The translations under genes and the position numbers were made by a program. Shown one piece after another: positions 34,005-42,630 of a stretch of 47,933 nt of DNA. How positions within the stretch are numbered: the first letter of the stretch is position 1; the number at the start of each line of letters is the position of its first letter. Below the pieces are notes generated by a model that worked only from the letters and a program-made list of their open reading frames with translations, searched no databases and was not told the origin of the DNA. Source of the stretch: Firmicutes bacterium ADurb.Bin300 (GTDB taxonomy: Bacteria > Bacillota > Clostridia > Oscillospirales > Acutalibacteraceae); assembly GCA_002069015.1 (NCBI GenBank), contig MWBL01000008.1, positions 1 through 47,933 on the forward strand, given 5' to 3'.

Positions 34005-36635
34005 TTACTCTTCCCCGGCTTTTCTTATAAGACTGTTTAGCTTAGCTAAAGCTTCAATGGGTGTAATTGTGTTTATATCTATACTTTGAAGTTCAGCAAT
34101 AATTTCTTCGGCGTTCGTTGCTTTAAAGGATATTTGGTCATCCGAGTACTCTGTTACAAAACCGGTCTTAATTTGCTTTTCCTCATATAAGCCCGATTCT
34201 ATTTCAGATAGAATTTCTCCCGCTCTTTCAACTACGCTTTTCGGCACCCCCGCAAGTGCGGCAACATCTATTCCGTAACTGCCATCCGCAGGACCTCTTA
34301 CAATGCGGCGTAAAAACGTTATCTCGCCCTTTCGCCTTTTAACTATAATGTTGTAGTTTTTAACTCCCTCAAGAGTGCTTTCAAGGTCACAAAGCTCGTG
34401 ATAATGGGTAGCAAACAGTGTTTTTGCCCCTAATTTTTTCTTGTTGTTCGTGTGCTCAAGTACAGCTCTGGCTATACTCATTCCATCGTATGTAGACGTG
34501 CCTCTGCCTATTTCATCAAATATAATAAGACTCTTTGAATCGGCGTTTCTTAATATATGAGAAACCTCATTCATTTCAACCATGAAGGTGGACTGTCCTG
34601 CCGAAAGATCGTCCGACGCGCCGACTCTTGTAAATATTTTACTTACAACGCCGATTTTAGCGTTTGAGGCGGGAACAAAGCCCCCGGTCTGAGCCATGAG
34701 CGTAATAAGAGCTGCCTGGCGCATATATGTTGACTTGCCCGCCATATTAGGTCCTGTTATTATTGTAGTTCGGGAATCATCGCAGTTGAGATAAGTGTCA
34801 TTGGGAACAAACAAATCACCGTCAAGCATAAGCTCAACTACCGGATGCCTCCCGTCCTTAATTACAATTTCATCTGAATCGTCTATGACAGGTTTCACAT
34901 AATTGTTGTCCCTTGCTACCCTTGCAAAAGAACAAAGAGCGTCAAGCGTTGCAACGGCACGAGCCGTCTTTCTGACCCTTTCAAGCTCGCAAGCTATCCC
35001 CGAAAGAATTGCCGAGAAAAGCTCGGATTCGATTCTGACTATGCGCTCTTGCGCCCCGAGAATTTTTGATTCAAGCTCCTTAAGCTCTTGAGTAATGTAT
35101 CTTTCACAATTTGACAGCGTCTGCTTTCTGATATATGTATCCGGAATCATATCCTTGTAGGAATTGAGTATCTCAATATAATAGCCGAACACTCTGTTGT
35201 AACCGATTTTCAGCTTTTTAATCCCTGTCTTTTCCTGCTCTCTCGTTTCGATTGACGAAATGAAGCTTTTACTGTCGTCCACTATGTTGTAAAGCTCATC
35301 AAGCTGGGAATTGTAGCCGCGACTTATCACACCTCCGTCACGAATCGATAGCGGAGGATCCTCGACTATCGAAGAGGAAATCAACATGGATACATCCTCA
35401 AGCAGGTCAATATCCGCGTAAGTATCACCAAGCATTTTGGTTTTCACTTTTTCAAGAAGAGCTTTAATTCTCGCTAGGTGCTGTATAGTCTGCTTCAGAG
35501 CTATAAGCTCCTTCGGGTTGGCGCAACCGTAAACGACTCGGGTCATAATCCTTTCAAGGTCATAAATTTCACCTAAAAGCAGCATTTCGTCTTCAAGAAG
35601 CGTTATATTGTCAAAAAGCTCCTCGACGGCATTTTGCCGCATTATAATTTTACCGCAGTTGAAAAGAGGCTGCTCAATCCAGCTTCTGAGAAGTCTTTTG
35701 CCCATAGCCGTTTTAGTCTTGTCAAGCACCCATAAAAGGCTTCCCCTCTTTTCGCGCCTTATCATCGTTTCACAAAGCTCCAAATTCCTCCTGGCGGTTA
35801 CATCAAGACTCATAAGTCCTTCTTTGCCTATAAGGTTTATTTCGCTTACGCTCGGGAGCTCACCCTTTTGAACATCCCTTAAATAAGAAAGAGCCGCTCC
35901 GAACGCACAGATTAAACCGGAATCGGAAACGATATCCGAGTAATATAAGGCATCGCTTTTCAGATGCTCGACAACGATTTGCATACACCTTTGCAAGTCA
36001 AATTCCGAAGCGGACAGAACCTCCGTGTTTATTTCGTCGTGCCCCTTAATATAAGCGTAAATAGAGGGGTCCTTTGCCGCTTGAGAATTGAGAAGCACCT
36101 CGCTGGGAGAATAACCGTCAAGCTCGTTTACAACCTTGAGGGCGGCCTCTTCCGCCGAAAAGGAGTCCAAATGAATTTCGCCCGTCGATATGTCTGCAAA
36201 ACAAATCCCTCCTCTCTTTTCGGACAAATAAACACACGCAAGGTAATTGTTCCTGCCCTCTTCAAGCATACTGCTTTCAATTACCGTACCGGGAGTAACT
36301 ATTCTGAGAACATCCCTTTTGACAATCCCCTTAGCAAGCGCCGGATCCTCGACCTGCTCGCAGACGGCAACCTTATAGCCCTTTGAAATAAGACGCGCAA
36401 TATAGCTATCCGCACTGTGGTAGGGAACGCCGCACATCGGCGCACGCTCGTCCTGACCGCATTCGCGCCCCGTCAGAACAAGCTCGAGTTCCTTTGAGGC
36501 TGTTTTGGCGTCCTCAAAGAACATCTCATAGAAATCTCCCAGTCTGAAAAACAAAATAGCGTCGGGATAGTTTTCTTTTATTTCAAAATACTGCCTCATC
36601 ATTGGTGATAGGCTTTTGGTAAAGGTCTTGTCCAT
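34005..36635 (-). CDS. mutS: DNA mismatch repair protein MutS
   Basis: MutS recognises base mismatches and small loops. The 876 residues contain the N-terminal mismatch-binding domain with the DFYEMF (Phe-X-Glu) wedge near residue 35, connector and lever domains, and a clamp. The C-terminal ATPase has Walker A GPNMAGKST, SQ-type ATFMVEMNE context, Walker B SLIIFDEIGRGTSTYDG and ATHYHEL. The ATG is preceded by GAGGAG at a somewhat long spacing of about 13 nt. It leads the mutS-mutL-miaA segment. Confidence 0.96.
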   Translation of the reverse strand: MDKTFTKSLSPMMRQYFEIKENYPDAILFFRLGDFYEMFFEDAKTASKELELVLTGRECGQDERAPMCGVPYHSADSYIARLISKGYKVAVCEQVEDPALAKGIVKRDVLRIVTPGTVIESSMLEEGRNNYLACVYLSEKRGGICFADISTGEIHLDSFSAEEAALKVVNELDGYSPSEVLLNSQAAKDPSIYAYIKGHDEINTEVLSASEFDLQRCMQIVVEHLKSDALYYSDIVSDSGLICAFGAALSYLRDVQKGELPSVSEINLIGKEGLMSLDVTARRNLELCETMIRREKRGSLLWVLDKTKTAMGKRLLRSWIEQPLFNCGKIIMRQNAVEELFDNITLLEDEMLLLGEIYDLERIMTRVVYGCANPKELIALKQTIQHLARIKALLEKVKTKMLGDTYADIDLLEDVSMLISSSIVEDPPLSIRDGGVISRGYNSQLDELYNIVDDSKSFISSIETREQEKTGIKKLKIGYNRVFGYYIEILNSYKDMIPDTYIRKQTLSNCERYITQELKELESKILGAQERIVRIESELFSAILSGIACELERVRKTARAVATLDALCSFARVARDNNYVKPVIDDSDEIVIKDGRHPVVELMLDGDLFVPNDTYLNCDDSRTTIITGPNMAGKSTYMRQAALITLMAQTGGFVPASNAKIGVVSKIFTRVGASDDLSAGQSTFMVEMNEVSHILRNADSKSLIIFDEIGRGTSTYDGMSIARAVLEHTNNKKKLGAKTLFATHYHELCDLESTLEGVKNYNIIVKRRKGEITFLRRIVRGPADGSYGIDVAALAGVPKSVVERAGEILSEIESGLYEEKQIKTGFVTEYSDDQISFKATNAEEIIAELQSIDINTITPIEALAKLNSLIRKAGEE

Positions 36636-36683
36636 TTAAGAATTATATCTCCTCTAAAAGATATGAAATATAATGCCGTACGA

Positions 36684-37103
36684 TTATTCGCCGCAGCCGC
36701 TCGAACAAGCGTTGCATTCACACCCGCAGGAATGTTCCTTTTCAGGCTCGCATGTTTCGGGGTCCTCGCCGTTAACGCAAAGGGAGAGCAGTTGTACGAT
36801 ATAATTCATCATATCGTCAATCTCTGTTCTTGCCGCCTCGTATTTAACCATATTGGGGTTAAGCATAACCTCGTTGTATATTTCGTTGAATTCATTGTTA
36901 TAAGCTTCCATTTTTCCTTCGTCGGCGTCGTCGCCTTTTGCCGCTTCTCGTTGATAGGAAAGCTGTATAAGCTTAATTTTGCCTAAAAGCTCATTGAGCT
37001 GCTTGTCCTCGTCATTTGCTTTTCTCGCCTTTGAGAAAGACAAATAACGATCGTCCTCCTGAATGACCGCTCCGAGTTTGCGCGTAAGTTGAATTACATC
37101 CAT
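36684..37103 (-). CDS. YlbF/YmcA-family regulator with a cysteine-rich tail
   Basis: In B. subtilis YlbF, YmcA and YaaT form a complex that binds Fe-S clusters and affects RNase Y, sporulation, competence and biofilm. Residues 1-108 are the helical YlbF core (KARKANDEDKQLNELLGKI, then YNEFNEIYNEVMLN-type repeats). The C-terminal 31 residues hold seven cysteines (109, 118, 126, 128, 130, 133, 137) and one His, an arrangement well suited to metal or Fe-S binding. Product 139 residues. It sits between miaB and mutS, as YmcA sits next to miaB in Bacillus. Confidence 0.85.
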   Translation of the reverse strand: MDVIQLTRKLGAVIQEDDRYLSFSKARKANDEDKQLNELLGKIKLIQLSYQREAAKGDDADEGKMEAYNNEFNEIYNEVMLNPNMVKYEAARTEIDDMMNYIVQLLSLCVNGEDPETCEPEKEHSCGCECNACSSGCGE

Positions 37104-37123
37104 TGTGTTACTCCCTTAGTTTA

Positions 37124-38380
37124 TTAACATCCCATTTGGGTTGTTTTTTTAATTTTCTGTTTTTCCTTTTGTATTTTTTCTTGAAGCTTAAGAAGCTGTG
37201 AGAACCACTTCATCTTTTCCGATTTTGGAACCGCGTCCTCCATTTCGTATGCTTTAGTTCCCTTGCGCGGGGAAAAAACAAAGGTATACATTGAGTCATA
37301 TCTTACTTTTTCTACAAGTGAAAGGGTCTGACAAAATTCCTCATATGTCTCCGACGGAAAGCCGACAATTATATCGGTGGTAAGTGATATGTCGGGCATT
37401 CTATTTTTGACAAGCTCAATAAGAGAAAGGTATTGAGCCCTTGTGTAGCCTCTGTTCATGGCTTTGAGAATTCTGTCGCTTCCGCACTGAACGGGCAAAT
37501 GAAGATGGCGGCAGTAATGCTTACTTCCTGCGAGTGTATCTATAAGCTTTTTTGAGCAATCTTTAGGGTGAGAGGTCATAAAATCAAATTGAAAATCACC
37601 CGGGAGAGCATCAAGCATGCGTATCAAGTCGGAAAAATCAGTATCCGATTCACTGCCTTTACCGTATGAGTTTACATTTTGCCCTAAAAGAGTAATAAGC
37701 CTTGCGCCACCCGCTATAATATCCCCTGCTTCCTTTATGATTTCCTCAGGCCTCCTGCTTCTTTCACGCCCCCTTACCAGGGGTACTACGCAATAGGAGC
37801 AGAAATTATCACAACCATACATAATGGGCAGAAAAACATCTGTGTTATTATCCCTTGCTACGGGCAGCCCTTCGGCTATAACGCCGTCGCTTTCTGTTGC
37901 ATCAATAATTCTCTTGCCCCGGCAGAGCGTTTTAGAGAGAAGCTCGGGCAGGCGATGCAAGGCGTGCGTTCCGAAAACGAGGTCTACATAGGGGAAGCTT
38001 TTTTCTATTTTTTGGGCTACGTAGGATTGCTGAGCCATACAACCGCATATCGCTATCACCATACCCGGGTTTTGCTTTTTATATTTTTTAAGAGCCCCGA
38101 TATTCCCGAACACCCTGTTTTCGGCATGTTCTCTTATGGCGCAGGTATTGTAAAGAACAAGGTCGGCGTTCTCCGGAGAATTTGTAAGGTCATAGCCCAT
38201 GGCGGCAAGCATTCCTCTGATTCTTTCCCCGTCCGCCACATTGCCCTGACAGCCGTACGTATGCGTAAATGCTTTCGGTTTTTTATCCGGATATCGTACA
38301 CAAAGAAGGCTCTTCACTTTTTCCGAATATTCAATTTGTTCCTTCATCTGCTTTTCGGAAACAAAAATATCTTTCAGCAA
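37124..38380 (-). CDS. miaB: tRNA-2-methylthio-N6-dimethylallyladenosine synthase
   Basis: MiaB is a radical-SAM methylthiotransferase that converts i6A37 of tRNA to ms2i6A37. The 418 residues have the N-terminal MTTase domain with cysteines in THTYGCQGN, NTCAIRE and ICGCMAQ, which hold the auxiliary cluster. The radical SAM motif is GCDNFCSYC, and the C-terminal TRAM-like domain looks short. The TTG start is chosen because GGAGG lies 6 nt upstream; the longer frame starts at another TTG inside the hydrolase gene and has no SD. This leaves a 1-nt gap to the hydrolase stop. Confidence 0.94.
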   Translation of the reverse strand: MLKDIFVSEKQMKEQIEYSEKVKSLLCVRYPDKKPKAFTHTYGCQGNVADGERIRGMLAAMGYDLTNSPENADLVLYNTCAIREHAENRVFGNIGALKKYKKQNPGMVIAICGCMAQQSYVAQKIEKSFPYVDLVFGTHALHRLPELLSKTLCRGKRIIDATESDGVIAEGLPVARDNNTDVFLPIMYGCDNFCSYCVVPLVRGRERSRRPEEIIKEAGDIIAGGARLITLLGQNVNSYGKGSESDTDFSDLIRMLDALPGDFQFDFMTSHPKDCSKKLIDTLAGSKHYCRHLHLPVQCGSDRILKAMNRGYTRAQYLSLIELVKNRMPDISLTTDIIVGFPSETYEEFCQTLSLVEKVRYDSMYTFVFSPRKGTKAYEMEDAVPKSEKMKWFSQLLKLQEKIQKEKQKIKKTTQMGC

Positions 38381-38381
38381 G

Positions 38382-39329
38382 CTAATCCTCCGATTTTCCG
38401 GACAACGCCTTTTCAAGCCATTTCAAGATGTCGTTATAGACTCTGCCGTCTGTTTCTTCGTTTAATATTTCGTGGCGCAGGTTGGGATACAGGATAACCT
38501 GTGTCATATGACCGGTCATTTCAAGCCTGTCTGCAACAGCAAGAACACCCTTACCGTTAAGACCTATAGGGTCTTTCGCACCGGAAATAATCATAATCGG
38601 AAGTTCTGTCGAAATTGTGTTTGCCCAATTCGGATTAGACCCTAAAACGGCTATATTGATTAAATCTCTAGCCCCGGCAAGAGTCAGTTGAATTCCGCAA
38701 AGCGGATCCTTCTTATAATTCTCAATATTCTTTCTGCTTATACTAAGCCAGTCAAGATCATCCTCCTTATCCGGAATAAGAAGCGATGCGAATTTGTTTG
38801 ACAAGGACAAAATCTTTTCACTTGTAAAACGCGGGCCGAATTTCTCTGCTGCCTCCCGTGCCGAAACGGCGACAAAATCAAGCGACGGGGGAATTTGCCC
38901 CGTTCCGCATAAGATAAGACCGCTAAGCTCCTCCCCGAACACGCTCGCGTAGACCTTTGCACAAAACGAACCCATACTATGACCGAAAAGAATAAGAGGA
39001 AGCTGCGCAAAACGTTTTTTCATTATTCCGGTAAGTATGTGCATATCATCGACAAACCTGAAATGACCGTCCTTTTCCGCCGTAAATCCAAGCCCTGCCT
39101 CCTCCGATGCGGATTTTCCGTGACCGAGATGGTCGTTTCCGAATACGATAAATCCATTTCCCGCAAGAAAACGCGCAAAATCGTCGTATCTGCCGATATG
39201 CTCACTGACACCGTGCGCTATCTGAAAAAGTGCGCGCGGCTCGAGGGAAGCGTCCTGCCAGATAAGAGTTCTTATGCTGTCGACTCCCGTTGACGAGGTG
39301 AAGTAAGTTTCCTTTCGTATTATTGCCAT
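38382..39329 (-). CDS. Alpha/beta hydrolase, monoacylglycerol lipase-like
   Basis: A 315-residue serine hydrolase of the alpha/beta fold (hydrolase_4/S33-like). The nucleophile elbow is GHSMGS near residue 115, the conserved NDHLGHGKS comes earlier, and a C-terminal Asp (GAKDPIG) and His (LRHEILNE) complete the triad. The combination resembles bacterial monoacylglycerol lipases and lysophospholipases. No signal peptide. It starts after AAAGGA and is read upstream of miaB with almost no gap. Confidence 0.88.
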   Translation of the reverse strand: MAIIRKETYFTSSTGVDSIRTLIWQDASLEPRALFQIAHGVSEHIGRYDDFARFLAGNGFIVFGNDHLGHGKSASEEAGLGFTAEKDGHFRFVDDMHILTGIMKKRFAQLPLILFGHSMGSFCAKVYASVFGEELSGLILCGTGQIPPSLDFVAVSAREAAEKFGPRFTSEKILSLSNKFASLLIPDKEDDLDWLSISRKNIENYKKDPLCGIQLTLAGARDLINIAVLGSNPNWANTISTELPIMIISGAKDPIGLNGKGVLAVADRLEMTGHMTQVILYPNLRHEILNEETDGRVYNDILKWLEKALSGKSED

Positions 39330-39353
39330 ATCATCAGTTCCTTTCAGAGTTAT

Positions 39354-41030
39354 TTAACCGAAAAGGTATACTCTTGCCTCATAAGGCTTAGTCTTAAACC
39401 TGTTGTTTGAGAGCGCGGGATATTTGTAGTTGGAAATAAGAAGCTCTCCCGAATTAAGCTCGATTCCCTCGGGCGCCTCAAAAATTACTTGCTTTTCCGT
39501 AAACGAACAAATAACAAAAAGCTTTTTCCCGTCGAGACAGCGCTCATAGACATAAAGGTCGTCGCTGTCTTTCATATACTCCTTATAATTCCCGTATGTG
39601 AATACGGGATTTGCCTTGCGCAAAGAAATAAGCTTTTTGTAAAAACTCCATATACTGTCGGGGTTTTCCCGGTCGTTTGCCACGTTTACCTGTTCATAAT
39701 TGGGATTAATATGAAACCACGGCTTTTCGGCTGAGGTAAATCCGGCATTTTTCCCGTCGTCCCATTGTACGGGCGTTCTTGCGTTGTCGCGCGATGCCCT
39801 CTTGGCAAGACTCATGACTCTTTCATGGCTAAGACCGAAGCTGCGCGCCATTTTATAAACGTTCTTGGTTGAAACGTCCTCATACATCTCAATCTCGGGC
39901 AGCTTTATGCTCGTCATACCGATTTCCTGGCCCTGATAGATAAACGGTGTACCGCCTAAGCACAAATACGACACTGCAAGCATTTTCCCGCTTTCTACTC
40001 TGTACTTTTCATCATTTCCATAACGGCTTATTATTCTCGGATGGTCGTGGTTTTCAAGGTAAAGCGCATTCCACCCCTTGCCGTAAAGCTCTGTTTGCCA
40101 TGAGGACATTGCCGATTTGTATTTTTTAAGCTTAAACGGCCTTTGAATAAAATCGGTTATCATACAGTCTGCCTGCATGTGCTGAAAATGGAACATCATA
40201 TCAAGCGTTTGATTCTTTCCCTCGCTGATAAATTCGAGAGCAAGCTTCGGAGTCATCATCGGTGCCTCTCCTACTGTAAAACAGTCGTACTGCGAGAGAA
40301 CATCGTTCTTAAATTCCATTAAATACTCATGTAAATGAGGACCCTTTTTATAGTGCTCGATTCCGCACGCAACGGGAATGGGAAACCCGTTTGGAAGTCC
40401 TTCCTTTTTCGAAATGAAGGTGATTACGTCTTCTCTGAAGCCATCCACTCCCATATCAAGCCAAAAGCGCATAATTTTCTTAACTTCCTCGCGAACCTTC
40501 GGATTATCCATGTTGAGGTCGGGCTGTTCATCGGCAAAAAGATGGAGATACCACTGATTGAGATTTTCGTCATAAGACCAGCCGGGACCCGCAAAGGTGC
40601 TTTTCCAGTTGTTAGGGGGTTTTTTGCCGCCTTTTTTACCGTCGCGCCAGAAATAATAATCATGATATGGGTTATCTTTAGACTTTTTACTCTCCAAAAA
40701 CCATTTGTGTTCATTGGAGGTATGGTTGATAACGAGGTCCATGATAATCTTCATACCTCTTGAATGGGCTTCGTTTAGAAGCGTCTTGAATTCCTCAAGC
40801 GTTCCGTAATCGGGTGAGATGTCCATATAATCGGCAATGTCGTAGCCGTAATCGTGGTTCGGAGAAGGATAAAGCGGAGAAAACCATATGGCGTTTGCTC
40901 CCAAATCCTTTATGTAATCGAGCTTTGATATTATACCGCCCAAGTCTCCGATGCCATCGCCGTTGGAATCGCAGAAGCTTCGCGGCCAAATTTGATATAC
41001 TATTAAATCCTTATAAAAAGCGTTTGGCAT
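39354..41030 (-). CDS. Glycoside hydrolase family 13 alpha-glucosidase
   Basis: A cytosolic alpha-glucosidase of the oligo-1,6-glucosidase group is predicted, acting on short alpha-glucans or isomaltose-type sugars. The GH13 regions are present: DLVINHTS (region I), DGFREDV with nucleophile D201 (region II), the acid/base E255 in VGEAP (region III) and LENHDHPR (region IV). QPDLNMDNP is the subfamily motif typical of oligo-1,6-glucosidases. Length 558. The ATG at MPNAF has AAGGA 9 nt upstream and is preferred over an ATG 11 codons earlier. It is the first gene of the long minus-strand run. Confidence 0.92.
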   Translation of the reverse strand: MPNAFYKDLIVYQIWPRSFCDSNGDGIGDLGGIISKLDYIKDLGANAIWFSPLYPSPNHDYGYDIADYMDISPDYGTLEEFKTLLNEAHSRGMKIIMDLVINHTSNEHKWFLESKKSKDNPYHDYYFWRDGKKGGKKPPNNWKSTFAGPGWSYDENLNQWYLHLFADEQPDLNMDNPKVREEVKKIMRFWLDMGVDGFREDVITFISKKEGLPNGFPIPVACGIEHYKKGPHLHEYLMEFKNDVLSQYDCFTVGEAPMMTPKLALEFISEGKNQTLDMMFHFQHMQADCMITDFIQRPFKLKKYKSAMSSWQTELYGKGWNALYLENHDHPRIISRYGNDEKYRVESGKMLAVSYLCLGGTPFIYQGQEIGMTSIKLPEIEMYEDVSTKNVYKMARSFGLSHERVMSLAKRASRDNARTPVQWDDGKNAGFTSAEKPWFHINPNYEQVNVANDRENPDSIWSFYKKLISLRKANPVFTYGNYKEYMKDSDDLYVYERCLDGKKLFVICSFTEKQVIFEAPEGIELNSGELLISNYKYPALSNNRFKTKPYEARVYLFG

Positions 41031-41075
41031 GAAAAACATTCCTTCCATACTATATTGAAGCATCTAATCCAAATA

Positions 41076-41104
41076 ATATTATCATACTACATAAAAGATT
41101 TCAA
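41076..41104 (-). promoter_or_regulatory. Promoter of the GH13 gene
   Basis: On the minus strand TTGAAA (41099-41104), a 17-nt spacer and TAATAT (41076-41081). The core TATGATAATATT is shared with the divergent plus-strand promoter at 41133-41161. Confidence 0.6.
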
Positions 41105-41132
41105 TAAAAAGAGGAAAAAACGACTGATTTTC

Positions 41133-41161
41133 TTGCATATAAGCTCTTGATATGATAATAT
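41133..41161 (+). promoter_or_regulatory. Promoter of the ThyX-like gene
   Basis: TTGCAT (41133-41138), a 17-nt spacer and TAATAT (41156-41161) on the plus strand, then AAGGAG before the ATG. It is divergent from the GH13 promoter and repeats its -10 neighbourhood. Confidence 0.6.
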
Positions 41162-41188
41162 TTTTCTATATTTCGGAAAAGGAGACGC

Positions 41189-42574
41189 ATGATGTCTGAT
41201 ACTCTTAATAAAAATTCAAAGGCTGTTATTATTGGCCTTACCGATACGGGAGAAATGATTCCCGCAGCAGCGGGCAGGATATCAACTCAAAGCGGAACCG
41301 CAATTGAAATTCTTGACTGCTCTGAGAACGCAGAGAAAAATCAAAAGCTTATTTCCAAGGTGACTCGCTCGGGACATAACTCTACCGTGGAGCACACCGT
41401 CTACAATATAGCGTTTCAAAACGTATCCGTTATGGTCGAGCAGTTTATAATAGAATTTCGCCTTGCCTCCTTTACGGTAAAGTCAAGAAGATATGTTGAC
41501 TTTGCCTCGCTTGGTTACTTTACACCTAATTTCGGTTCCGTTTCAATTGCAAATCGCTATCGCAATCATATGAATTACCTTTACAGTGAATATGAGGATT
41601 TTATTAAAAGGGGCATAGAAAAAGAGGATGCGAGATTTTTATTGCCCTACTCGCTTTACAGCAATTTTTACTGCACAGTTAATGCGCGTGAGCTTTTACA
41701 TATGCTTTATTCGATGATATACGGAAGAGGCTGTGAATTTCCGGAAATACGCAAACTCGGCCTTTCCCTGCTCGAGCAGGCAAGGACTAAAACCCCCGGT
41801 ATTTTTCTTGATTTTGAGAGCCGCCGTCCGCCCGAGTCGGAAACGCCTTTTTTTGATTATAAGGAAGCAGCAAAAGCTCCCGAATCCCCCCCGCTTACAC
41901 AGCTTCTTTCATATACGGCAAATCCTGCCCCGTGCATAGCAAGGGCCGCCCTAATAGAATTTACAAATCTTTCTTCCTCGACGATTGACAGTATCGTGGA
42001 CGATAAATCGGAGCGTGAAAAGATTATCTCAAAAATACTCTCCACGCGCCGCCCCAGAGCGCTTGAATCGATCAATTTCACCTTCAGACTAAACAGGGTT
42101 TCGCTTTCGTGCTTAACGCACTTTGCACGCCACAGGCTTCAATCAATAGGTATACCCTCGCTTCTGCTCACAGATAGGGAGAAATACATAATCCCACCCT
42201 CTATCCAAAAAGACGAAGAGCTTTTAAGGCGTTATAAAGACGCGTTTTTAAAAACAAAACAGCTTTATGACCGGTTAAAGGCGGAGGGTATTGCTCCGCA
42301 GCTGCTCGTCTATCTGCAGCTTTCAGGTAATGCTCTTGACATAGTAACAACCATGAACGCCAGGGAGCTTCTGCTCTTCCTCAAGCTTCGCACCTGTAAC
42401 AGGGCGCAGTGGGAAATCAGGGCGTATGCAGTCGAAATGCTGAAAACCCTTCGTGAGGTTGCTCCCGAGGTGTTCAACTCCTACGGTCCGGGCTGTTTCC
42501 TCGGTAAATGCCCCGAGGGCTCGCTGACGTGCGGAAATGCCGCCGAGGTTTCTGAGTTTTTTAAGACTTTTTGA
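41189..42574 (+). CDS. Tandem-domain ThyX-like flavin-dependent thymidylate synthase
   Basis: ThyX makes dTMP from dUMP using FAD, NADPH and methylene-tetrahydrofolate; typical enzymes have about 200-250 residues. This 461-residue protein looks like two ThyX-like halves. The N half has the HNSTVEH motif (63-69), then EFR (89-91) where RHR is expected, followed by S94, S99 and SRRY. The C half has intact RHR(X)7S (RHR 314-316, S324) but lacks the HxSxxEH motif and the SRRY segment; NARELLLFL and RAQWEIR are present. The halves therefore carry complementary remnants. It may be a real synthase with two composite sites, or a divergent paralogue. No thyA is in the window. A second ATG directly after the first has better SD spacing. 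Confidence 0.75.
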   Translation: MMSDTLNKNSKAVIIGLTDTGEMIPAAAGRISTQSGTAIEILDCSENAEKNQKLISKVTRSGHNSTVEHTVYNIAFQNVSVMVEQFIIEFRLASFTVKSRRYVDFASLGYFTPNFGSVSIANRYRNHMNYLYSEYEDFIKRGIEKEDARFLLPYSLYSNFYCTVNARELLHMLYSMIYGRGCEFPEIRKLGLSLLEQARTKTPGIFLDFESRRPPESETPFFDYKEAAKAPESPPLTQLLSYTANPAPCIARAALIEFTNLSSSTIDSIVDDKSEREKIISKILSTRRPRALESINFTFRLNRVSLSCLTHFARHRLQSIGIPSLLLTDREKYIIPPSIQKDEELLRRYKDAFLKTKQLYDRLKAEGIAPQLLVYLQLSGNALDIVTTMNARELLLFLKLRTCNRAQWEIRAYAVEMLKTLREVAPEVFNSYGPGCFLGKCPEGSLTCGNAAEVSEFFKTF

Positions 42575-42604
42575 CGGCACGAGGACGATATTTTATAAAG
42601 ATTA

Positions 42605-42627
42605 GGGGCTGCCTTTCGGCAGCTCCC
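42605..42627. terminator. Bidirectional terminator
   Basis: A GC-rich hairpin (GGGGCTGCC, loop TTTC, GGCAGCTCCC, one bulged A) lies between the convergent ThyX-like and LCP genes. A T-rich stretch (TTATTATTTATAT) follows on the plus strand and an AT-rich one on the minus strand. Confidence 0.65.
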
Positions 42628-42630
42628 TTA

